IMG/VR virus record: IMGVR_UViG_3300018411_000019
Coordinates: 43,314 to 107,313 of that record
Direction: 5' to 3' (one strand)
Length of the DNA stretch: 64,000 nucleotides
Origin: a virus
This document shows, one piece after another, positions 15,336-26,700 of the stretch. Position 1 is the first letter of the stretch. Each line of letters starts with the position of its first letter. The notes under the pieces were generated by a model. The model was not told the origin of the DNA, did not search any database, and was given only the letters and a program-made list of their open reading frames with translations. The translations under genes were made by a program, and so were the position numbers.

Positions 15336-18300
15336 TTACGCCATCCGCCCTACGGAGACCGTCCCTTTCGGAGCGGGTCGTGTGGCATTGATACTGGGGT
15401 TCTGTCGAGTGGTGGAATTGGCCATCAGCTCACTTTTACCGGAGGTGACTCCGGGTGTGGGCATGGCACCACCTTTGACCAGACTGACCAAGGTGATCAG
15501 TTGCTCCAGCTGCGATTCGTTAACACTGATCAGACGACCGATGTTAGCTTCAGCACCACCGAATGTATCGGCATTGGCTCGAGTCTGCGGGGCAGTCTGA
15601 GCTTCTGCAGTACGTGCAGCCACGGCCAAGGGTGCAATGGTAGACTGGGTCTGCCGTGCGTCGGCCTGTTCGGTGAGACTGGTCGCGGAAGGTGCACTCT
15701 GGTTCTCTGCCACAGTATTTGTTGCAGGTGCTGTTTCAACAGGCTTAACCATCGATGGCATTGTACCATCGGCGGTAACTGCCACTGACTCAGTTGCCGC
15801 AGTTGCCTCCACTGAACCTGCGGCTCCTCCAGCATTGCCTGCGGCGGTTTCGCTGGCAGCGAGTACAGGCGAACCTGTCAGCAGCCCTTGGGCCACTTGA
15901 CCTGCGTCTTGTTTCCGATGCTTCGTCAACTTCTTATCGAAGTCGTTGTAGACATCAGCCACGGTACGCGGTTGGCCACTGCGACTGTAGAAGATCGCGG
16001 GGTTTGATCTTGCCTGAGCTTGCCCTACATGGTTGATCGCAAGATCGCCCGGAGGTGCTCTCAAGAATTTCCTCGCCCCACCTGGACCTAGGAAGTGTGC
16101 CAAGTAGACGTCAGTGTCCGTGATGCCACGGTTCACCGCCTTCTTGATGGTGTTGATGTTTTCCCGGATATACTCAAGGCCCAACAGGGCGTTTGCCCGT
16201 GGATCGTGCTGCGTGGTGCCAGGGTTGATGCCGTACTTACCTGCATACTTACCCATCAGTTCTTTCCAAGTACCGCTGATGACCTGGTAGTAACTGGCAG
16301 CCGAAGAGAGCACACCGGCGGAGGGGTTGCGCGGGTTCTTGTATGGCAATGCATTAGGTCTGTAGTTAGATTCAACACCGGCAATACTAGCAGCCAGTGC
16401 TGGATCGACCCCGACCATGTTGGCAGCTGCCATCAAGGTAGCCCGGTTCGCTTCCCACCCATCGCCTTGCGGTTCTGGGATGTCGTTGATGTTACCGCCT
16501 GTGCCACCACCAGGATGGCTGACGGGTGTTCCAGTCTTCAGTGTCGATGCACCCCCAGGTGCAGCGGGTTGACCGCTGCTGTTGATAGACCCCTGTTGTT
16601 CAGACTTACTACCAAGTCCGAAGAAGTCCTTTGTCTTCGACCACCAACTACCCCCATTCTCCTTTTGAGATTCTGGGGTCGCAGAGCCGTTCGGGCCATT
16701 GCCTTGTCCCGGTGCGCTCGGCCGGTTGGTTTGGGTGGGATCTTCAGCCAGGAGTTCACCATTCTTGCCGCGGGTGCGGCCCTTATGAATGGCTTCCTGT
16801 TCCGACAGGACTTTGTCCTTAATCTTCAAGCTGAGGTTGTACAGGGGTTCCTTGACCGAGTCACTGTCCTCATTGAGGTAGTAGCCGGGCCATGGGCTCG
16901 CTGTAATCTCCCAGACCGAGATACCGGCATTGTCCCGTGCCGTGGCCGTTTCACGGAGCACTTCCATCAACTGCTCAGGTGCCAGTCGGTCATCGGCAGT
17001 TTGTGCATCGATGTTAGCGCGTGCCCTCACCCCAGTGCAGAAGGCCAGGTATGCCGGCAGGAAACGACGATGGAACCAAATATAGCACCGATCAACCTCT
17101 TCCCCGATGGGGGCGAATATCTTCTCTGCCATCAACATCCCGGTATTAACATCAGCCAGTTCAGCTTGGCCATCCTTGTTGTAGCGTGTGGTAGCAAAGC
17201 AGTAAGCTTCAAGTGCAGCCAATTGATTGACTTTACTTTCGACCATCTCGGTCAGGCCGTAGACACGATAACGGACAGACCGCCCGTCAGTCAAATCCTT
17301 AGCCGATTTATTGATCGCAGCAATCACTGCCGCACCTGCACCCATGATGGCAGTGGCGCCAGCCGGGTCGTAGCTTGCCTTCACCATCCCAGTGACATTG
17401 GCCGTCGTGGTCTTGCTCTGGCTATTCAGCGGTTGTGGCGGTGGAGTAGCCGGGGTGGTCGATGGGCTTTGCAGTTCTGCTTTGGCTTTCGCTGCTGCTT
17501 CCTTGCGTGCCGCACCATCGTGACCGGGGGACATCCCTGCAGCGGCTGCGTTTGTCTTGGCCACGGTATCGACTGTAGACTTCACAGCCTTGGCTTCGAT
17601 TTCTCGCTTGACATCCTTGACAATCTTTTCCACGTCCCTGGCATCCATTTCCAGCTCATCATCCTCGAACGGACTGACCATGGCATTAAGGACTTCGGAG
17701 CGCTCACTCATGGCGACCTTACCCACAAACTCCAGCGCCACCTTACCGGTCAGCTTCTCGTCGATCTTGACTAGGTCAAGCGACTTGTTCAGCATGTGGT
17801 AGTTGCCAATCCAGTTCAAGTACACCGCCGCAAAACGACCGGTCACAAACGCCTTGACGCGCTGGAACAGTTCGTTCTCTGCGGGTGGGACATCCATGTT
17901 GATCTTGAACATCTGGGCAATGGGTTCGAACGACATGCTCTGCATGTCCACTTGCGCCTTCCCGGTTGGGTCAACGGTCGTGTACTTGCCCACGTACTCT
18001 TCCAGTTGCAGCAGGGTCTTCAGTTCAGCCGTGTCAGGTTTCGGATCGATACCGTACTGTGCCATCCGAAGACGCGTCAGTGGCGGAACCTTCTCCTTGA
18101 CGAACGAGTACACCATGGCACCCCCGGCTATGGCAGCACCCCCGATCGCCAGCCCTGCGAGTACCGGAGCACTGACCAGACCAGCCGCACCCAAGAGAGC
18201 ACCGGCGGCCATGCGAGCACCTGTCCCCAGCACAGTACGGGTCAGGGGATTAGTCAGGAGGCGCCCAGCAAGCTTGGTTGCACCCCAGGCTCCCTTACCC

Positions 18301-21300
18301 ACGAGCTTGGTTGCACCCCAGCCCAACTTAGCCGCGCCGCCGATTCCTTTAGCGCCCAGCTTCAATCCTTTGCCGACGATCCCCATCTTATCAAGCGCCC
18401 GTCCCCCAAAGTTCATCAGCTTACCGAGTTTACCGGTTCGCTTAGCACGCCGCTTATTCTCGCGGTCTTTATTACTCTCGCCATCGCCACCCCCTAATAA
18501 GCCGCCGAGGCCACCCCCTAATAAGCCGCCGAGGCCACCCAACCATCCAACACCACCGCCTTCTTCGCCTTCCCCACCTTGGAGTTTGGCCATCAGTGCA
18601 GCAAGCGGACCACCTTTACTAAAGAGTCCACCGATGCCATCGGATTTTCCTTTGATCTTGTCCTTAAGATCATCTTTCATTCCTTTGGCTCTCGAAGCCA
18701 GATCCTGGAACGATCCCTTACGGACTTTCTCGCGGGTGACTTCCTGCAAGGTCTGGTACTGAAGCTGCACGTTGCGCAGCGCCAGCGTCAACATGTCCTC
18801 GTTATGGTCTCCGGTCAGCTCACTGGAAACATCAGCACCCAGCTCACCTTTGAGCCTGCGCATCAGACGATTCATGCGAGGTCTGAAGGTACGCTTCTGG
18901 CGCTTCAGTTCCTTGCCTGCCTGGTCCAGGTGGGGGCTGGCTGCAGTTGCCAATTTGTTGGACTGATCGGTGATATACCGGGCTGCCTCACTGGTCATCT
19001 GACCGGCCTTTGAACTGGCAAACCTGAACTTAAGGTCTGCAGCGCGCTTGATCAGCTTCCCTTTCTTGTCAGCGATGTAACCGCTTTCCATGAAGTCGTT
19101 GTACCGCATGACTGTCTTGCCCTTGAGGTCGACGACATCGCCTTTAATCTCCTCCCAGTGCTTGAGGATCTCACCGGTGGCTTTGTCACGGTACTCGCCA
19201 GCTTTAAGCTTGGCTTCAGTGATCAATGGATGATCATCGCCTTGGAGCCAGATATCCCTACCCAGCTCCTTGGCTTTGTCGAATTTTTCATTACCGCGTT
19301 TCCAGACATCGGATGCCCGATCACCGGCAACATTGCGGTAATGCCTGAAGCGTTCGGAGAGGTTCTGGGTAGCCCCTTGCACCTTTCCTGCCATCCCTTC
19401 CATGGCCCCGCGCTGACTGCAGCACATTCCTTTTGTACTGAGTTGCTTGAGTAGCTCAACTGTCTCACTGTGAAAATCTCGCGATTCACGGATCAAAGTC
19501 AGGAGGGTGGATTTATCCCCTAGGTAACGCTCTAGTCCGGTCTTTCGACCGAGGCTCTGCGCCGCGCCAGCGGAAGATACGTCAGCTCGAACAGCCCGCG
19601 AGGCATGATCACCAGCAGGATCAATAAGCTTTGCAATACTACCAGGCAGGAGATCACGCAGATTAACGTCATCCTTGCGACCTTGCGGAGTTCCTGTTTT
19701 ACCTGATTCAGCGTCGGAGTCGCCATCGAGAATGTTGCTCCAATATTTGTTGAAATCAATGGTGTCTTCGCGGCCATCCCGGCGTATGAAGCCAAGTTCT
19801 CTAAGGGTGTCTTTACCAAATAGGTCTCCGAGGATGCGGGTCTTGTCGCCTATCGCAGGTACCATGCTGGACATGCGATAGAAGTGATCGGCAATGTCAT
19901 TGAAGCGCTTACGTCCCTCGATGGACATGTCAGTGCGCTTGCCGTTCTCATCCAACCCGAATGCATCGATTACCGCTTCGGTGATTTCCTCCACCACCCC
20001 CAGTTCTTCACCTGGGTAGTTGTCGGGATCGGACAACCGGTCGGGTTTCAGGTCGCGTCCGTTAGCCAACTCATCGAGCAACTTCAGTTTGAGCACTCGC
20101 TGTGCGCGCGTAGACATCCCGTCGGCGCCAATCATCTTCAGGAAGTCATCCGCGGCAGCGCGTAGACTTTCACGTTCTTGACGTGGCATCAGCGTGCGTT
20201 GGATATCCTTCAGTTGATCTTTGCGGCTAGTGAAACCACCCCGAGCAAGGTTATAGACCTGCTTCTCGCCCTCTTCACCTCGAGCGAGGGTTTTGGTCCA
20301 GTGAGCAATTTCAGACAGGTAACCTGGAATCACTTCGATCAATGAACGGCGTGAGAGTTTATCAAACGTCGCCATCTCATCGAGGGATTCAATCGAATCC
20401 CCACCAGTTCGTGCATCCAGACTAAATTGCGGCAAAAAGCTCTTGAAGACTTTGCCCATCACTGACTTGAAGCCATAGCCTTCGTTGTCAGATTGACTTT
20501 GCGCGTATTCGTTGACTTTCTGCGGCAGGCCGCTGAATGCACCTCTGAGTTTCTCACCACCCATTGCGATACGCTTGTTCTTCGCCAGGAATGGCGAGAT
20601 GAACATCGATGCGTGATCGCGAGCTGCCCCGGCGGCAGTCGCGCCGAGGGTCTGACCTGCCAGATAGCTCTTATCCATGCCCTCGGTCATGCTGCGGGCA
20701 TCCTTGACTGGATCAAGGAAACCGCTGACCATGCCCTGGACGTTGGACATCATCTGTTTGGTGTAATTTTGCGACCAATTGGAAATCGTGTTAAGACCAT
20801 TTCCCATGAGTCGTTGTCTGGCCATCTGACCAAACATTTCACTGCCACGAATCTTAACTGCCTCAGGGAGCGCGGTGTTGTGGCGGATGGTTTCAAGTAA
20901 TTGTTGTTGTTTCTGTGTCGCAATGGACATCATGTCCGTCAGTTGCTTGGTGGTCGCGTACTGACGGTAATTCAGTTCCAGCATCTTTTGCTGGTAACGA
21001 ATAGTGACCTTGTCCTGATACCCAACCAACCGTGCCATGCTGCGATTGATGGCATTGAGGGCTTGGATGTTGGACTTAAAGCGAGCCTGTTCAAGCGCCT
21101 TGCGTTCGACGTTCTCAACTGCATCCTGATCAGAACGCTCTTCGTCGGCAGCGGCCTTGGCCTTGAAGATCTCAGCCAGCGCAGCCAGCTCACTCTCTTC
21201 CTGTTCTCGACGGTACTGGGCTTCGGAGGTGACCTTGTAGTCTTCACCTTCCTCCAGGGCGTTGTTCAGGCGGTCTGCGACTTTCTTAGGCAGAACCTTA

Positions 21301-21647
21301 TTTCCCAGAAGGTTCATGGCCTTTCGACCAAAACTCTTACTGCTGCGAACCAGTTCTGGAGAATCCCCGGCTACCTTATCGTATAGTGAGCGGGTGTCGG
21401 TTGCGATATTCTCGAGTGTGTCAGCTGCCAGCGAATACCCTTCAGGCATTGCCAGCGACATAGCGGTCCTGAGGCTGGATACACTGGTCAATTCGTTTTT
21501 AGCGCCGTGTACTACGCCTTTGAGCACACGCTCGATGGGTTTGCGGGAAGAGCTATCCTCCACACCTTCGCCATCAAATTCAGGGACGTCGAAGTCGAAA
21601 CTATCGAGGTCGAGGTCGTCCAAATTGATTTCGTCTTTCTTAGCCAT
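15336..21647 (-). CDS. Giant virion protein with lytic transglycosylase domain (phiKZ gp181-like)
   Basis: A 2103-aa protein. Near the C terminus, at about 1735-1900, is a goose-lysozyme/SLT fold: VDPALAASIAGVESNYRPNA with the catalytic Glu, then AASYYQVISGTWKELM, ANALLGLEYI and VYLAHFLGPGGARKFL. The enzyme would cut the peptidoglycan glycan chain during DNA injection. The first 1000 residues are helical and charged; around 1040-1190 there are Gly/Leu repeats (LGGLLGGGLGGLLGGG) and a strongly hydrophobic segment (GLAIGGAAIAGGAMVYSF). The last 200 residues are Ala/Thr/Pro-rich. Size, domain and position next to the polymerase beta' gene match phiKZ gp181, a tail-associated virion protein. Start is supported by GGAG. 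Confidence 0.88.
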   Translation of the reverse strand: MAKKDEINLDDLDLDSFDFDVPEFDGEGVEDSSSRKPIERVLKGVVHGAKNELTSVSSLRTAMSLAMPEGYSLAADTLENIATDTRSLYDKVAGDSPELVRSSKSFGRKAMNLLGNKVLPKKVADRLNNALEEGEDYKVTSEAQYRREQEESELAALAEIFKAKAAADEERSDQDAVENVERKALEQARFKSNIQALNAINRSMARLVGYQDKVTIRYQQKMLELNYRQYATTKQLTDMMSIATQKQQQLLETIRHNTALPEAVKIRGSEMFGQMARQRLMGNGLNTISNWSQNYTKQMMSNVQGMVSGFLDPVKDARSMTEGMDKSYLAGQTLGATAAGAARDHASMFISPFLAKNKRIAMGGEKLRGAFSGLPQKVNEYAQSQSDNEGYGFKSVMGKVFKSFLPQFSLDARTGGDSIESLDEMATFDKLSRRSLIEVIPGYLSEIAHWTKTLARGEEGEKQVYNLARGGFTSRKDQLKDIQRTLMPRQERESLRAAADDFLKMIGADGMSTRAQRVLKLKLLDELANGRDLKPDRLSDPDNYPGEELGVVEEITEAVIDAFGLDENGKRTDMSIEGRKRFNDIADHFYRMSSMVPAIGDKTRILGDLFGKDTLRELGFIRRDGREDTIDFNKYWSNILDGDSDAESGKTGTPQGRKDDVNLRDLLPGSIAKLIDPAGDHASRAVRADVSSAGAAQSLGRKTGLERYLGDKSTLLTLIRESRDFHSETVELLKQLSTKGMCCSQRGAMEGMAGKVQGATQNLSERFRHYRNVAGDRASDVWKRGNEKFDKAKELGRDIWLQGDDHPLITEAKLKAGEYRDKATGEILKHWEEIKGDVVDLKGKTVMRYNDFMESGYIADKKGKLIKRAADLKFRFASSKAGQMTSEAARYITDQSNKLATAASPHLDQAGKELKRQKRTFRPRMNRLMRRLKGELGADVSSELTGDHNEDMLTLALRNVQLQYQTLQEVTREKVRKGSFQDLASRAKGMKDDLKDKIKGKSDGIGGLFSKGGPLAALMAKLQGGEGEEGGGVGWLGGLGGLLGGGLGGLLGGGDGESNKDRENKRRAKRTGKLGKLMNFGGRALDKMGIVGKGLKLGAKGIGGAAKLGWGATKLVGKGAWGATKLAGRLLTNPLTRTVLGTGARMAAGALLGAAGLVSAPVLAGLAIGGAAIAGGAMVYSFVKEKVPPLTRLRMAQYGIDPKPDTAELKTLLQLEEYVGKYTTVDPTGKAQVDMQSMSFEPIAQMFKINMDVPPAENELFQRVKAFVTGRFAAVYLNWIGNYHMLNKSLDLVKIDEKLTGKVALEFVGKVAMSERSEVLNAMVSPFEDDELEMDARDVEKIVKDVKREIEAKAVKSTVDTVAKTNAAAAGMSPGHDGAARKEAAAKAKAELQSPSTTPATPPPQPLNSQSKTTTANVTGMVKASYDPAGATAIMGAGAAVIAAINKSAKDLTDGRSVRYRVYGLTEMVESKVNQLAALEAYCFATTRYNKDGQAELADVNTGMLMAEKIFAPIGEEVDRCYIWFHRRFLPAYLAFCTGVRARANIDAQTADDRLAPEQLMEVLRETATARDNAGISVWEITASPWPGYYLNEDSDSVKEPLYNLSLKIKDKVLSEQEAIHKGRTRGKNGELLAEDPTQTNRPSAPGQGNGPNGSATPESQKENGGSWWSKTKDFFGLGSKSEQQGSINSSGQPAAPGGASTLKTGTPVSHPGGGTGGNINDIPEPQGDGWEANRATLMAAANMVGVDPALAASIAGVESNYRPNALPYKNPRNPSAGVLSSAASYYQVISGTWKELMGKYAGKYGINPGTTQHDPRANALLGLEYIRENINTIKKAVNRGITDTDVYLAHFLGPGGARKFLRAPPGDLAINHVGQAQARSNPAIFYSRSGQPRTVADVYNDFDKKLTKHRKQDAGQVAQGLLTGSPVLAASETAAGNAGGAAGSVEATAATESVAVTADGTMPSMVKPVETAPATNTVAENQSAPSATSLTEQADARQTQSTIAPLAVAARTAEAQTAPQTRANADTFGGAEANIGRLISVNESQLEQLITLVSLVKGGAMPTPGVTSGKSELMANSTTRQNPSINATRPAPKGTVSVGRMA
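18486..18540. repeat. In-frame 24-bp tandem repeat
   Basis: The unit gccaccccctaataagccgc plus cgag occurs twice in tandem with a partial third copy, inside the giant virion gene. It encodes a repeated eight-residue Gly/Leu unit, so copy-number change would keep the frame. Confidence 0.85.
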
Positions 21648-21717
21648 GGTCTAGATACTCCACGCAGGCTTTAAATAAGATTAGCCTTCTTTCATACCAA
21701 CTGTTGGAAATCCCACT

Positions 21718-23723
21718 ATGAATTACGCAGAGATTCCGGCCAAGGTCTGGCCAATGGTCCTGACTAAAGAACGGGTCAGTCGCTTGACCCCGGTCACCAG
21801 CCTTGATATCTACGACGGGGCCAGCAGTGAATTTCACGATGAGGGACTGTATTCAACCCGGATCTTCGGTCGGGTGGGTTCAGATCAACGCGAAACCACC
21901 TTTTCCTACATTAACCTCAAGGTCCGGGTGTTTCACCCCAAGATCTTCAGGGACCTGATGAGCCTGAAAGGTATTTACCGTGGGATCGTCAGTGGGCGGG
22001 AGACCGCCATTTTTGACCCGGTGTCCAAGGATTTCATTGCAGACAAGTCCGAGAAGGCTGAAACCGGTTACAGCTTCTTTGTTCGTCACTTCCATGAACT
22101 GCAGCTGCGCAAGAGCAAGTCGCCAACCCGCCAGATGCGCGTTGAGTTCATTAATCAGTGGCGTGATACCGCATTGGGGCAGTACTTGCCGATTATTCCG
22201 GCTGGGATGCGTGACCTTGAGATCAGTGACAACGGTGTGGTCTCTAAGAACGAGATCCATGACTTGTATTACCGGGCACTGTCAATCAGTAACACCATCC
22301 CGATTAGCAGTGACATGGAATCACCCGCCCTGGACATTGCCCGTAACGCACTGACCAACTGCCTGATGGAAATCTACGACCTCATCGAAGGTATGCTGTC
22401 CGGTAAGAATGGTCTGATTCTGGACAAGTGGGCCAGCCGTCGGGTGACTTACGGTACCCGGAACGTCCTGACCGTAATGGACACCTCCATTGCCAACTTG
22501 GATGACACTAATGCACCGGGTTTCGATGCCACGACCCTTGGCCTGTTTCAGGTCATCAAGGGACTGACCCCAGTCACCATCCACCATCTGCGTAACCTGG
22601 TAGAGCCGCTGATCAACCCAGGGGAAGGTCAAGCCCGCCTGATTGACAAGGAAACCCTCCGTCCCAAGTGGGTAACTCTGTCGCCTGAAACCCGTGATCT
22701 GTGGACCACCCGCGATGGATTGGAGCGGATCATCGATCGCTACCAGATGATGGATGTGCGTCATCGGGCTATTGAGGTGGAGGGGAATTATCTGGCCCTG
22801 ATCTATAAAGGTCCGGACATGACTTTCAAGATCTTCCACGATCTGCATGACATGCCTGCCGAGCTTAACCGTGATCATGTCCACCCCATCAACTTGGTGG
22901 AGTTGCTCTACCTCTGTGGTTACAAGCACTGGAACCGGTATTTTGCCCAGATCAGTCGTTACCCCATTTCCGGTAACCGCTCGATCTATGCGAGCCGCAT
23001 CTATGTCAAGACGACCATCGTGGGTGAGAAGCGGACTGAACTCGACGATAACTGGGAACCCTATCCAGAAGATCATGTCGCCCTTGAGTTTCCATTGACT
23101 GGATCGACGTCCTATATGGACAGTCAGTCACCACATTCCGCCAAACTGGTGGGATTGCAGGCGGATTAACAAGTAAAGTCCCCTCCATCCGAAATGATGG
23201 AGTGATTTCTCTCTAATTGCTGGAACCCCCTAAAGCTGTCCCACCACTGCGAGCCGAAAGGCAAAGCCATGGTCTGAAAACGGGACGGATGTACAATGGG
23301 GAACCGTGGACTCTAAGAGTCCCTTTAGCAGCCAAGCCCCTAAACCAAACGGCATGGGGAAGGTTCAACGACTAGGGGGTAGCGCCCCGTAGGAACAAGC
23401 GTTCCGAAATGGGAGACACCTGACCACCTCAGGGTGAAGGTGAAGATATAGTCTCGACATCTAGGGAAAGCCTGGAGCAGTGCTTGAGTGCACGGGGTAG
23501 AGCGTTGCGGCTCTACCCGAAGATACCGTTTGACGGAGACACTGGTTCTGCAACCTTGGTGATGAGTAATGAAGCCTTGGATGAAAACGACAAACTGCTC
23601 AGCAGTCGCCAGTATTGGGTCGACACTGACGGCAGCCTGCTTTCCTCCTACAACTACGACACCATCAAGTACGTGATTGCCAACATGACGGGTCGCTTCA
23701 AACACGGCCGGGCAAAAGCCTAA
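21718..23723 (+). CDS. Virion RNA polymerase beta' N-terminal subunit, split by a group I intron
   Basis: The spliced product is 547 aa: exon 1 at 21718-23166 (483 codons) and exon 2 at 23529-23723. Exon 1 ends ..GLQAD and exon 2 begins FDGDTGSA, so joining them restores the catalytic beta' motif (A)DFDGD with Asp483, Asp485 and Asp487, which bind the catalytic magnesium. Unspliced RNA stops at a TAA right after Asp483. In phiKZ the virion polymerase has four parts (beta and beta' each split); this corresponds to gp180, which in phiKZ also neighbours gp181. The N-terminal part is divergent from cellular RpoC. The gene diverges from the giant virion gene. No strong Shine-Dalgarno is visible before its ATG. 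Confidence 0.88.
23167..23528 (+). ncRNA. Group I intron 1, no ORF, in RNA polymerase beta' gene
   Basis: A 362-nt self-splicing-type intron. The conserved elements are P (aattgctgg, 23215), Q (tttagcagcc, 23324), R (gttcaacgacta, 23363) and S (aagatatagtc, 23443). TGCT of P pairs with AGCA of Q to form P4; GACTA of R pairs with TAGTC of S to form P7. Exon GGAT (23163-23166) can pair with GTCC at 23178-23181, giving the U-G pair at the 5' splice site. The terminal G at 23528 precedes exon TTTGAC. The boundaries restore the protein frame exactly. No endonuclease gene is inside. Confidence 0.9.
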
Positions 23724-23752
23724 GTCGATATGTGAGCGCCAGGAGATTTAAC

Positions 23753-26700
23753 ATGGCTGTAATGTTTCTTTACGAGCGCTATGAAAAGCTGTTCGGTATT
23801 CGACGCTTGGGTGGTCTGGAAAACCCCAAGGTCAGGCCGATCAGTCGCTTTGCGCTACCGCGTGGTACGGTCTACCACTACATGCCCGTCACCGAGACTG
23901 AACTCGGCCCGGCCAATGACGACCCTGCCATCAAGGCGGCCCAGCGGTTGGTCTTCATTGATCATGTATCTGATCTGTTGGTTAAAGACGGCAATCCCCG
24001 GCCGACCTATAAGCTGATTGGTCCGATGATTCAGCAGTATCGGCGTGAGCACATGTTCATCCGACCGATGCGCGATTACATCGGTAGCACCAAAGAGCTG
24101 ACCAACATGGTGGTGGTCAACTACGCCATGATCGGACACATGTACAAGTATCAGCGTTCGGCTCTGAGTCGGTGGTGGTACTGGAAGAACATTCGTTCCA
24201 CGCAATGGGAGCGGATCAATCAGCTGAAGACTCCTCACGAACGTCATCATCTGGTCGTGATGGATGTCCCTCAGAGCCTGCCAGCCCTGTCGGATCTGCG
24301 TAAAGCAGAGCGCAACATGACGCCGATGTTGATGAAAGTATTCAACTCACGTGAGCGTCTGGATCTGCTGGATCTGTGGATGTGGTTGGGCGAACACCGT
24401 GCCAAGGCGCCAATGGCTAAGTTGGACGAATCGCGCCTACATGAGATCGAACTGCTTATTCGCCGCGAGACTGGGTTCCTGACCATCAACTTGGGCTTGC
24501 TCAATAGCTGGCGTAAAGCAGGTGCCGGTGTCTCTATGGAATCTCTGACCATCGGTGAACCGGACCCTGAGTTTGACTTCGAGGAGACCTTTGATCGGTA
24601 TGTCTCGATGGAGAACAATGGTGACATGACGCTGGATGAGGACATGCAGGTTTCGATGGAAGCTGCGGCTGGCATTGACCCCAAGATCATCCAGTTGCGC
24701 TTCCTGAAGATGTTGACACGGGTTGTTGCTCAGACCAGTACAGTGCAGGCCGAAGTTGATCCGGATTTGCTGGAGGAATCCCCTGAAGCAGGCGAGGTGG
24801 ACCCTGAAGAAGCGGCTCAGGCCAAGGAAGAAGCTGACGAAGAAGCCCGACTGCTGGAGGAGTCAACCACTCCCGAACTGACCATCGACGAGGTGGAAGA
24901 AGAACTGGCTGAAGAACTCGATGAGCCAGCGACCGACAATACCGACACTGTACTCACCGATGAGGACGGGGAGCTGGTGATTGAGGCTGACCAGGATAAA
25001 CGCGAAAGCGTCGGTCAAGTGGTCGGTACCAGCAACATCGCACACACCCTGACTAGCAGCATTCAGGCTAAGCTCGATGAATTGGTGGACAAGGACCTGT
25101 ATACCGCTGCCCAGTACCGTCGGATGCAGCGTCTGGCCGAGTCGTACAAGACCATGCCCGATCCGTGGAACACAGGGAAGACTGTGGAAGAGTCGCTGGT
25201 CATCACCGATGAAGATCAAATCCTCTCGGCAGCTGACAACTACCCTAAGACTGACGCGGTGCGTGACGAATCCATGTTGCAATCCACCGTGGAGCAGATG
25301 GACAGTCAGTACATCGAACGGGTGATGAAAAAGGACATTCTCAATGCGGTGATGTCCGTTCAGAAAGCCGGTGTAGCAGTTACTGGGTATAAGGTAGAGG
25401 TGGTGCAGGATGCGGTCAGTCACTATGAGATCCACAAGATCCAGTTGACTCCTGTAACGGGAAAACCTTCGACCATCTCGTTCCGGGTGCCGGTCGTTGA
25501 CAAGCGCGGGGTGTACATCTCCAACGGTCAACGGTATCGGTTGCGGACTCAGAAAGCGGATAAATAATTTCCAGTAATCGTTAAAGCACGGGGACATGTG
25601 TTCGACCCCAGTAAAATCATTACACCGGAAACGAATGTTCGCGTGATGCAGTAATGCGTCACTAGCAAACCTACCTAATTGCGGGAAAACGCCGTTAAGG
25701 TCATTGGCTACCACTTGCTCCAGGAAACTGAGAGTAACACTCATCCCAGTAATGGAAGCGATGAGCATGGTAAAAACGTCAACGATAGGCGCAACCGACG
25801 CAGCGAAGTCCCTAACGCCCTACAAGGCCATGGGATGTGCTCAGAGGCCATCGAAAGCTACATCCGTACATACGGACTAATGACATCTGCATAAAGCCAG
25901 GTGGTGGCTCTTAGGAGTCTTTAAAGCGAGTAGAGTACCTGTTCATTAAGAATGGGGAAACGGTAGGCATCCTACAACTCAATAGAGTGCTGAGGATGAA
26001 GATATGGTCCAACCAGATGGGGTTGATTCCCATCAGAAAAGTTAACCCCACCCGTGTAGCACTGACCAGCTACTACAGTAAGTTGTTCATCGAACGCTCT
26101 CAGCGCTCTGTGTTCAACTACGATGCCTGGATCGGTAAGCAGATTGTCGCCAAGGGTCTGGATAAGACCGATAACGTCATCAACAATGTAAAGGTCGCTG
26201 ACGTAGCGGACTTCGGACTTGACCTGCCCACGATTTACACCATCATCGGCAGCCGTGTGATGTCCTTTGAGTCGAATGGACAGTACTGGTTCGATTACAA
26301 GAACCGCCACCGCAGCCGTGTATTGGACATGGTACAGGTCGAAGCGCTGGAGAACAAGCATCCTGGGATGGTGGTCTGCGGTAAGCGCGACAACGGTTAT
26401 GTACTGGTGGACCGTGACAATGCTTTCTACCTGGTTAAGGGTAATGAACAGGTTGAAGAGCTGGGTCATGTCGAAGAGCTGTTTAACCTGAACCGTGAAA
26501 AGGCCCCGGTGGGGATGGCTGAAATCAGCATCTTCGGTAAAACCATGCCGGTTGGAATCGCACTGGCGTATCTGGTCGGGTTTGATCGGTTGCTTGAACT
26601 GACCAAAGCCAGCTTCCGGACGGTCCCTGTTGGAACTAGGCTGCAGATGGGGCCGGATGAGTACGCGTTGAAGTTCCTGGATGAAACGGTGGTGCTCGAC

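Noticed and set aside
16095-17774. A 559-codon plus-strand ORF opposite the giant virion gene
   Set aside because: It lies fully antisense to a well-supported 2103-aa gene, its translation is rich in Cys, His and Arg with no domain, and it has no own promoter or binding site context.
23484-23723. Separate small gene at the end of intron 1
   Set aside because: The reading from 23529 is exon 2 of polymerase beta' (FDGDTGSA); the upstream codons are intron structure.
25679-25894. A 71-codon ORF inside intron 2
   Set aside because: It covers the P, Q and R core elements of the intron, has no binding site and no endonuclease motif.
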